Assembly (NCBI GenBank): GCA_937907305.1
Contig: CALERQ010000121.1
Coordinates: 1 to 6,543, forward strand
Direction of reading: 5' to 3'
From: an uncultured Clostridia bacterium
GTDB taxonomy: Bacteria; Bacillota; Clostridia; Oscillospirales; Ruminococcaceae
Length of the DNA: 6,543 bases
A program made the translations under genes and the position numbers. Under the pieces are notes generated by a model that saw only the letters and a list, made by a program, of their open reading frames with translations, did no database searches and was not told the DNA's origin. Shown here one piece after another: positions 1 to 5,020 of this stretch (positions within the stretch are counted from its first letter, which is position 1; every line of letters begins with the position of its first letter).

Positions 1-415
1 TACCGCCAATAGCGAATGCGGGGTCTGTGGGTCCCTCCGCCCGGATTATATCCCGCAGGGGGAGCGGCTGCCGGTGGCTTTTTCGCACGAAGTGCAGCCC
101 GGCCCTGCTAAAATGCTGACAACTATTGCAGGCGGCGCTCCGCGGGAGTATGATGTAGTTATCGAGAAGGTGCTGCGGGGCACCGGCCATGCGGGGCAGA
201 ATATGGTCATCCGGGTGACCGATGAGGCGCTGCTGCAAAAAACCGGCGGCATCCTCCAGGGCATGAGCGGCTCGCCGCTCATCCAGAACGGGATGCTGGT
301 AGGCGCCGTGACCCATGTCTTTGTGGATGAACCGGACCGCGGCTACGCGATTTTTGCCGAAACAGTACGAAACGCCGAGAAAAACCTCGGCCAAACCATC
401 CGGGATGTGGCATAG
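1..415 (+). CDS. spoIVB: SpoIVB peptidase (S55 family), C-terminal part, 5' truncated by window edge
   Basis: The reading frame is already open at position 2 and ends at TAG 413-415, giving the last 137 residues. In the family, SpoIVB is a serine peptidase secreted by the forespore that triggers pro-sigma-K processing in the mother cell. The sequence TGGILQGMSGSPLIQNG followed by VGAVTHVFV is the signature of the SpoIVB catalytic domain. The likely nucleophile is the first Ser of GMSGS (codon 266-268). An Asp (codon 221-223) lies exactly 15 residues before it, the same spacing as the Asp363/Ser378 pair of the B. subtilis enzyme. The catalytic His, the PDZ domain and the N-terminal membrane anchor would lie upstream of the window. 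The gene sits directly before spo0A, the conserved order in spore formers. A GTG at 74 is internal and not a start. No intrinsic terminator is visible after the stop, so some read-through into spo0A is possible. Confidence 0.95.
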   Translation, partial: TANSECGVCGSLRPDYIPQGERLPVAFSHEVQPGPAKMLTTIAGGAPREYDVVIEKVLRGTGHAGQNMVIRVTDEALLQKTGGILQGMSGSPLIQNGMLVGAVTHVFVDEPDRGYAIFAETVRNAEKNLGQTIRDVA

Positions 416-434
416 CATCTAACATTGGAAAATA

Positions 435-442
435 TTGGCGAA
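435..442 (+). promoter_or_regulatory. Possible 0A box (Spo0A autoregulatory site)
   Basis: TTGGCGAA differs at one position from the core 0A-box pattern TTGTCGAA. It lies 17 bp upstream of the predicted -35 element. A second near match, TGTTGAA (470-476), lies between the predicted -35 and -10. Autoregulation of spo0A by Spo0A is established in B. subtilis, so the position makes sense. Short AT-rich matches of this quality arise easily by chance in such a sequence. Confidence 0.25.
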
Positions 443-459
443 AACTTTATCAAAAAATA

Positions 460-488
460 TTGAAATATATGTTGAAATCTTTTACAAT
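460..488 (+). promoter_or_regulatory. Predicted sigma-A-type promoter of spo0A
   Basis: TTGAAA (460-465) and TACAAT (483-488) are separated by 17 bp; each hexamer matches the vegetative consensus at 5 of 6 positions. Transcription would start near 495, about 50 nt before the spo0A ATG. A second, weaker and overlapping pair is TTGAAA (472-477) with TAACAT (495-500), also spaced 17 bp. The surrounding gap (416-545) is strongly AT-rich compared with the flanking genes, as expected for a promoter. No convincing sigma-H site was found, although sigma-H drives spo0A in B. subtilis. This is a sequence prediction only. Confidence 0.6.
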
Positions 489-530
489 TTATGGTAACAT
501 CAACTCAACGGCCGGATTTCATAACATTTT

Positions 531-538
531 AGGAGGAG
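531..538 (+). promoter_or_regulatory. Ribosome binding site of spo0A
   Basis: AGGAGGAG lies 7 nt before the ATG at 546. It is a near-perfect Shine-Dalgarno sequence and fixes the start codon. Confidence 0.9.
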
Positions 539-545
539 TATTCAC

Positions 546-1337
546 ATGGAGAACCACAACTATATGCTGATCGCCGATGATGCGGGCGAATTCCGCGATA
601 CCTGCAAAGCTGCTTTGGAGGCAAAGGGCTTTGAAGTAGAGGTTTGCCGCAAGGATGGACGCGCCCTTTTGGATATGATCCGGGAGAAGAAGCCCACCGC
701 TGTGCTGATGGAGGCCCTGATGAGCGGCCTGGATGGCCTGGGTGTGCTTATGGCAGTTTCCCGCGGGGAGTGCGGCGTCCAGCCCACCATCTTTACCATG
801 ACCGGTATGGATGCGCCCGGCATCACCAATCAGCTGATCCGGGCAGGCTCCGCCTATCACTTTGTCAAGCCGTTCGATCCCGATATCATTGCCGAGCGGG
901 TGGAAATGATGTGCGCCCCGGCCGCCGGGGAAGAAGCGGTTGCCGCGGCCCGTCACGCCGTGGAAGTGGTGGACCTGGAAACCGTCGTCACCGAGATCAT
1001 CATGGAGATCGGCATTCCGGCGCATATCAAGGGCTACCAGTATATCCGGGATGGCATCATTATGACCGTCCGGGAACCGGAGATCATCAACGGCGTCACC
1101 AAGGTGCTTTATCCGGCCATCGCCAAAAAGAACGATACCACCGCCTCCCGTGTGGAGCGTGCCATCCGCCACGCCATCGAGGTGGCCTGGGACCGCGGCG
1201 ATGTGGATATTCTCAATTCCTATTTCGGCTATACCATCCACAATCTGCGCGGCAAGCCCACCAACAGCGAGTTCATCGCCATGATCGCGGATAAGATCCG
1301 CCTGCGCTACAAGGGCTCCAATTTTACCCTTGCCTGA
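546..1337 (+). CDS. spo0A: Sporulation transcription factor Spo0A with Glu in place of phosphoacceptor Asp56
   Basis: The 263-residue protein has the usual Spo0A length and two domains. The receiver domain (about 1-122) keeps the acidic pair Asp11/Asp12, the switch Thr86 and Lys108 in the KPFD motif. At the site of phosphorylation it reads VLMEALMSGLDG, so residue 56 is Glu (GAG 711-713) instead of Asp, and the Pro that normally follows at 60 is Ser. A linker (about 123-140) leads to the effector domain (about 141-263). That domain carries GIPAHIKGYQY, TKVLYPAIAKK, the recognition helix SRVERAIRHAIEVAW (201-215) and KPTNSEFIAM (237-246), all almost identical to classical Spo0A. Spo0A is the phosphorelay-controlled master regulator of entry into sporulation and binds 0A boxes. 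DNA binding looks intact; control by phosphorylation is in doubt. Glu56 could mimic the phosphorylated state, as Asp-to-Glu changes do in some response regulators, or leave the domain unresponsive. The gene has its own predicted promoter and terminator. Confidence 0.97.
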   Translation: MENHNYMLIADDAGEFRDTCKAALEAKGFEVEVCRKDGRALLDMIREKKPTAVLMEALMSGLDGLGVLMAVSRGECGVQPTIFTMTGMDAPGITNQLIRAGSAYHFVKPFDPDIIAERVEMMCAPAAGEEAVAAARHAVEVVDLETVVTEIIMEIGIPAHIKGYQYIRDGIIMTVREPEIINGVTKVLYPAIAKKNDTTASRVERAIRHAIEVAWDRGDVDILNSYFGYTIHNLRGKPTNSEFIAMIADKIRLRYKGSNFTLA

Positions 1338-1357
1338 TCCACAAAGACCAATGCCTG

Positions 1358-1394
1358 CCGCCCGTTCCCTGCTTATTGGGGAGCGGGCGGTTTT
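1358..1394 (+). terminator. Intrinsic terminator after spo0A
   Basis: A 12-bp GC-rich stem (CCGCCCGTTCCC at 1358-1369 with GGGAGCGGGCGG at 1379-1390, one G-T wobble) closes a 9-nt loop and is followed directly by TTTT (1391-1394). It starts 20 nt after the spo0A stop codon and should separate spo0A from the addBA transcript. Confidence 0.9.
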
Positions 1395-1423
1395 CCCATT
1401 TATGCCCAAAATTATTACAAATA

Positions 1424-1437
1424 CGAAAATTTGTTCG
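1424..1437 (+). promoter_or_regulatory. Possible LexA (SOS) box 1 upstream of addBA
   Basis: CGAAAATTTGTTCG resembles the Gram-positive LexA operator CGAAC-N4-GTTCG, with a single mismatch in the left half-site. It lies 18 bp upstream of the predicted -35 element. Being upstream of the promoter, it is not in the classic blocking position. SOS control would suit a double-strand-break repair operon, but addAB is not recalled as a core LexA target in B. subtilis. Confidence 0.3.
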
Positions 1438-1455
1438 TTTTTTCGTCCGAAAGTC

Positions 1456-1485
1456 TTGCCCACCCCGCCGAACCTGTGCTACAAT
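1456..1485 (+). promoter_or_regulatory. Predicted promoter of the addBA operon
   Basis: TTGCCC (1456-1461, 4 of 6) and TACAAT (1480-1485, 5 of 6) are spaced 18 bp, and a TG dinucleotide (1477-1478) one base before the -10 makes it an extended -10 promoter. The start of transcription would be near 1492, leaving about 250 nt of leader before addB. It is the best promoter-like sequence between the spo0A terminator and addB. Confidence 0.5.
1469..1482 (+). promoter_or_regulatory. Possible degenerate LexA box 2 overlapping the addB -10
   Basis: CGAACCTGTGCTAC has a perfect left half-site (CGAAC) and then only G, T and C matches in the right half against CGAACRNRYGTTYC. It spans the spacer and the first bases of the predicted -10, where a bound repressor would block transcription. 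On its own the match is weak; it is recorded because a second candidate lies 45 bp upstream. Confidence 0.2.
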
Positions 1486-1596
1486 TAACTTGGAATGTTG
1501 TTTCTATCCACCGCCTTGCGGCTGCCGCAGGCTGCCTCGGCTTTCCCGCTTACTCCTGCCAGAGCCATCCCCACCACCCTGTGCAGCCCGCCCATT

Positions 1597-1678
1597 GCGG
1601 CGGAGCGCCCCCTGCGGGGGCTGCCGCGCCACCCCTGCGGGGTGGCGCGTACCGGGCTGCGCCCGGCGGCTCCGCCGC
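1597..1678. repeat. Cloverleaf-shaped inverted-repeat element in the addB leader
   Basis: A perfect 10-bp closing stem (GCGGCGGAGC at 1597-1606 with GCTCCGCCGC at 1669-1678) encloses three perfect hairpins. Arm 1 is 1607-1621 (6 bp), arm 2 is 1625-1649 (11 bp) and arm 3 is 1652-1666 (6 bp). Each has the same three-base loop TGC. The junction spacers are 0, 3, 2 and 2 nt. The element is present in both DNA and leader RNA. It is not a tRNA (no T-loop or anticodon-loop features) and not an intrinsic terminator (no T-run follows). It may be a palindromic intergenic repeat of the genome or a structured regulatory leader; the sequence alone does not decide. A competing hairpin at 1664-1677 could disrupt the closing stem. 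Confidence 0.75.
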
Positions 1679-1725
1679 CCCTCCAGCCATCCCTCCGTAC
1701 CCCATCCAAACCACCCACCCACCCG

Positions 1726-1732
1726 AAAGGAG
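1726..1732 (+). promoter_or_regulatory. Ribosome binding site of addB
   Basis: AAAGGAG lies 9 nt before the ATG at 1742. It is the only good Shine-Dalgarno sequence near the 5' end of the open frame, and it selects this ATG over the in-frame open sequence that continues upstream to 1376. Confidence 0.85.
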
Positions 1733-1741
1733 CCCTGTCCC

Positions 1742-4700
1742 ATGCTGCGAATGATCCTGGGCGAAGCCGGTACCGGCAAAACCACCGAGGTACTCCGCCA
1801 GATAAAAGAAGCCGCCGGCCGGCAGCAGTCTGTCCTGCTGCTGGTGCCGGAGCACGCCTCCTTTGAGATGGAGCGCCGGGTCAGCGCCCTCTTTACCGGG
1901 GAGGAGCAGCAGTACATCACCCTGCTCAGCTTCCCCCGCCTGGCGGAAAGGATCTTCCGGGAATGCGGCGGCCTGGCGCAGCGCCCGCTGGATGAGGTCA
2001 GCCGGGCCCTGCTGATGCGGGAAGCCATCAGCGAGGTGCGGGAGCAGCTTACCCTGTACCGGCGGCAGGCGGGCTACACCGGCTTTATCTCCTCCATGCT
2101 GCAAACCGTCGCCGATTTTAAGCGTGCCGGCATCACCCCCGCCCGGCTGGAGGAGATCGCCGCCGAAACCGCTGGCACCGCCCTGGGGCAGAAGCTCACC
2201 GATCTCCAACTCATCTACGAGGCTTTCCAGGCCCTGGTGGAGCTGCGCTTCCACGACCCCCTGGATGAACTGGCCCTGGCGCTGAGCCGCGCGGCGGAAA
2301 AGAACTGGTTCGCCGGCCGCCATATCTGGGTGGATAGCTTCGATTACTTTTCGGTCAGCGAGCGCGCCCTGCTGGAGCAGATGCTCCTCTCGGCGGAAAG
2401 CCTGACCCTCTCCATGACCTGCCCCGCCCTGGATGCCAGGGAGGATATCTTCCTTTATCAGAAAAAATTTCTCCTGCGCATGCGCGCGTACGCGGGCGCG
2501 CACGCGTTAATGTGCGAGGAGCCCCTCATTCTCACCGAAGATAAACGCCACCAAAGCCCCGCTCTGGCCGGGCTGCAAAGGGCCTTTACCCGGCCGGAGA
2601 CGGTGCCCCCCGCCGAGGGAGAGAGCCTTCGGCTCATCGAGGCACCGACGGTGTACGAGGAAATGCGGTTTGCCGCCGCCGAGATCGCCCGGCTGGTGCG
2701 GGAGGAGGGCTTCCGCTACCGGGATTGCGTCATCCTCTGCCGGGACCTGGAACGCTACCGCAATGCCAGAACCGTGCTGGAGGAATACGATCTGCCCTAC
2801 TTCTGCGGCGAAAAGCAGAACATCCTCTTCGCGCCGCTGCCGTTTTTCCTGCTCACCGCGCTGGAAGCTGCCTCCGGCAGCCTGAAAACCGCCGCCATCC
2901 TGCGGCTGGCCCGCTCTGCCGCCTCGGGGCTCTCTCCCCAGCAGGCCGGCGCCCTGGAAAATTACAGCTTCATCTGGAACATTTCCGGGGAGGACTGGCT
3001 GCGGCCCTTCACCGGCAATCCGGAGGGCATGTCCGATGCCGCCCCGGAGGACTACGCCGCCGCCCTGGCCCAGGTGGAGGCCGCCCGCCGCCGGGTCATC
3101 GAGCCGCTGGCGGCCCTGCGGCAAAGCCTGAAAAACGCCGCAGGCCCCGACTTTGCGGCGGCGGTGTACCGCTACGCGGAGGCCGCCGGCGCCCTGCAAA
3201 ACCTGACCAAAAACAGCCCCCTGCCGCAGCGGGAAGCGGTGGACCGCCAGTGGAACAGCCTGGTGGATGTGCTGGATCTTATGACCGACTTTTACCCAGA
3301 AAAGGCGCTGAACGCCCGGGAGTGGAGCGAGCTGTTCCGGCTGGCCCTTTCCCGCATCGATCTGGGCGAGGTGCCCAATACCGTGGACCATGTCATCCTG
3401 GCGGAAAGCGACCGGGTACGGCTGCAAAGCCCCAGGGCGGTCTTTGTCCTGGGCGTCAATGAGGGCGTTTTCCCGGCCAATGGGGCCACGGCGGGGCTTT
3501 TTTCCACCCGGGAGCGGGAGGAGCTGAATGCCCGCGGCGCGGAACTGCCGGTGCTGGGCACCGAGAGCACACTGCGGGAGCAGTTCGTGCTGTATTCCGC
3601 CCTTTCGGCCGCGGCGGAGCGGCTGACCGTCACCTATGCCCGGCAGTCCATCTCCGGGGATGCCCAGCTGGCCCCGGCGGGCTATCTGCTGCGGGTACTG
3701 CGGCCCCTGCGGGTCAGCCCCATCAGGACCGAAGCCTTCCCGGCGGAATTCTGGGTGGTGAATAAAGCCACCGCCAAAAGCCGCTACGCGGCGGCTCTGG
3801 GCCGGGATGCCGCGGAGGAAGCCCTGCTGGCCGCCCTGCTGGAGCGGCTGGGAGAGGGGGACTATCCGGCCGCGATGAAACGGGTGGCCATGGATGCCCC
3901 GGCCGGGGATATCACCCCGGAAAACGCCCGGCAGCTGCTGGGCCGGGAGCTGAAGCTGGCCCCCACCGCCATCGACCGGTACTACCAGTGCCCCTACCAG
4001 TTTTTCTGCGATAAAATGCTGCGGCTGCGCCCCCGGCAAAAGGTGGAATTTTCTCCCTTCGAGTCGGGTTCAGCCATCCACTATGTCTTCCAGCAGATGG
4101 TAAACCAGTACGGCAGCCGGGGCCTGTGCGAGCTGACCGATGAGGAGATGGATGGGGAGATCCGCCGCTATCTCCGGGAGTACATCGACCGGATGGTGCC
4201 GGACCCCGCCAATGTTACCGCCCGGTTCCGCTACCAGTTTGACCGCCTGCGGCTGATGCTGGGGGTCATTGTGCGGCACCTGGCCGATGAATTTTCCCAA
4301 AGCGAATTTACCGCCGCCGCTACCGAGGTCTCGGTGGGCGAGGGGGGAGAGGTGGCCTCTCCGCGGCTGAGCGCCGAGGACGGCACCCCCATCTCCCTGC
4401 GCGGCTCCATCGACCGGGTGGACCTGTACCACGGCCCGGAGGGGGACTATCTGCGGGTCATCGATTACAAATCCGGCACCAAGGAATTCAAGTTTGAGGA
4501 AGTGCCCTACGGCCTCAATATGCAGATGCTCATCTACCTGTACGCCGCCTGCGGCGATGAGAACCACCGCTTTGGCAGCCCGCAGCCGGCGGGGGTGCTG
4601 TACCTGCCCAGCCGTCTGGAGGCGCTGGAAGTCACCATGGATACCACCAACGAGAGCCTGGCGGCCGAGGTGAATGACTCCCTGCGGATGAAGGGGATGC

Positions 4701-5020
4701 TGCTGGAGGATGAGGACATCCTGCGGGCGATGGAGCAGCAGCTGGCCGGGGTATATATCCCCGCCAAGATAAAGCAGAACGGCGAGTTTTACAGGGGCTC
4801 CCGGGTTTACAGCCGGGAGGTCTTTGCCAAGCTGCGGGAGACCGTTTACGGCAACATAGAGCAGATGGGCACCGACCTGCTGGCCGGTAAGGTGGCCCCC
4901 TGCCCGGCGCGGGGCGGCAGCAGCGAGCCCTGCAACTACTGCCCCTATGCGGGGCTGTGCAATAATACCGAGCCGGAGGCTCCCCACCGGGAGCTGGGCG
5001 GAAAGGAGGAGACCGAATGA
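1742..5020 (+). CDS. addB: Helicase-exonuclease AddAB, subunit AddB
   Basis: AddB is one of two subunits of the AddAB enzyme, which unwinds and degrades double-strand DNA ends until it meets a Chi site and then promotes RecA loading. The 1092-residue product is slightly shorter than B. subtilis AddB (1166). It opens with the ATP-binding loop GEAGTGKT (residues 7-14), directly after the start. An inactivated helicase-like core follows, including the typical VFVLGVNEGVFPA (567-579). The C-terminal RecB-type nuclease domain shows His780 (GSAIHYVF), Asp891 (GSIDRVD), Asp908-Tyr909-Lys910 (IDYKSG) and Gln928/Tyr932 (QMLIY), so it should be active. Cys750 (CPYQFF) with Cys1064, Cys1067 and Cys1073 reproduces the four-cysteine iron-sulfur cluster that staples the nuclease domain, with the same C-x2-C-x5-C spacing. 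The start follows from the ribosome binding site and the position of the Walker loop; the open frame upstream to 1376 is rejected as non-coding. The TGA overlaps the addA ATG. Confidence 0.96.
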   Translation: MLRMILGEAGTGKTTEVLRQIKEAAGRQQSVLLLVPEHASFEMERRVSALFTGEEQQYITLLSFPRLAERIFRECGGLAQRPLDEVSRALLMREAISEVREQLTLYRRQAGYTGFISSMLQTVADFKRAGITPARLEEIAAETAGTALGQKLTDLQLIYEAFQALVELRFHDPLDELALALSRAAEKNWFAGRHIWVDSFDYFSVSERALLEQMLLSAESLTLSMTCPALDAREDIFLYQKKFLLRMRAYAGAHALMCEEPLILTEDKRHQSPALAGLQRAFTRPETVPPAEGESLRLIEAPTVYEEMRFAAAEIARLVREEGFRYRDCVILCRDLERYRNARTVLEEYDLPYFCGEKQNILFAPLPFFLLTALEAASGSLKTAAILRLARSAASGLSPQQAGALENYSFIWNISGEDWLRPFTGNPEGMSDAAPEDYAAALAQVEAARRRVIEPLAALRQSLKNAAGPDFAAAVYRYAEAAGALQNLTKNSPLPQREAVDRQWNSLVDVLDLMTDFYPEKALNAREWSELFRLALSRIDLGEVPNTVDHVILAESDRVRLQSPRAVFVLGVNEGVFPANGATAGLFSTREREELNARGAELPVLGTESTLREQFVLYSALSAAAERLTVTYARQSISGDAQLAPAGYLLRVLRPLRVSPIRTEAFPAEFWVVNKATAKSRYAAALGRDAAEEALLAALLERLGEGDYPAAMKRVAMDAPAGDITPENARQLLGRELKLAPTAIDRYYQCPYQFFCDKMLRLRPRQKVEFSPFESGSAIHYVFQQMVNQYGSRGLCELTDEEMDGEIRRYLREYIDRMVPDPANVTARFRYQFDRLRLMLGVIVRHLADEFSQSEFTAAATEVSVGEGGEVASPRLSAEDGTPISLRGSIDRVDLYHGPEGDYLRVIDYKSGTKEFKFEEVPYGLNMQMLIYLYAACGDENHRFGSPQPAGVLYLPSRLEALEVTMDTTNESLAAEVNDSLRMKGMLLEDEDILRAMEQQLAGVYIPAKIKQNGEFYRGSRVYSREVFAKLRETVYGNIEQMGTDLLAGKVAPCPARGGSSEPCNYCPYAGLCNNTEPEAPHRELGGKEETE
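5002..5010 (+). promoter_or_regulatory. Ribosome binding site of addA inside the addB 3' end
   Basis: AAAGGAGGA lies 6 nt before the addA ATG at 5017. It is embedded in the last codons of addB, which supports translation of the two genes from one mRNA. Confidence 0.85.

Larger units (their letters stand above)
1391..1741. other. Intergenic region and long leader upstream of addB; no gene seen
   Basis: The left third (1391-1500) is AT-rich and holds the predicted addB promoter and two LexA-like boxes. The remainder (about 1490-1741) would be a 5' untranslated leader of about 250 nt, very rich in G and C. Within it are a small hairpin at 1515-1531 (7 bp, CTG loop, one wobble), the cloverleaf element at 1597-1678, and an unstructured C-rich tract at 1680-1724 with only two G residues in 45 nt. 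Reading frames across it give Pro/Arg/Cys-rich low-complexity peptides with no recognisable domain, and none has a convincing ribosome binding site. Confidence 0.7.

Noticed and set aside
416..460. Intrinsic terminator after spoIVB
   Set aside because: No GC-rich stem followed by T residues is present; the sequence is AT-rich and unstructured.
519..1463. 314-codon open frame on the minus strand across spo0A
   Set aside because: It is antisense to an unmistakable Spo0A, with Gly/His-rich composition typical of GC-rich shadow frames and no recognisable domain.
1597..1678. tRNA gene or intrinsic terminator
   Set aside because: The cloverleaf has triloops in all arms and no T-loop, D-loop, anticodon or CCA-like features, and no T-run follows it.
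1376..1741. Open 122-codon extension upstream of and in frame with addB
   Set aside because: It starts inside the spo0A terminator, crosses the predicted promoter and cloverleaf, gives a Pro/Arg/Cys-rich peptide, and would place the Walker loop about 128 residues from the N terminus, whereas AddB normally begins with it. The ribosome binding site at 1726-1732 supports ATG 1742.
2507..4039. 510-codon open frame on the minus strand across addB
   Set aside because: It mirrors the codon bias of addB, is rich in Gly/Gln/Pro, shows no conserved motif and has no separate promoter.
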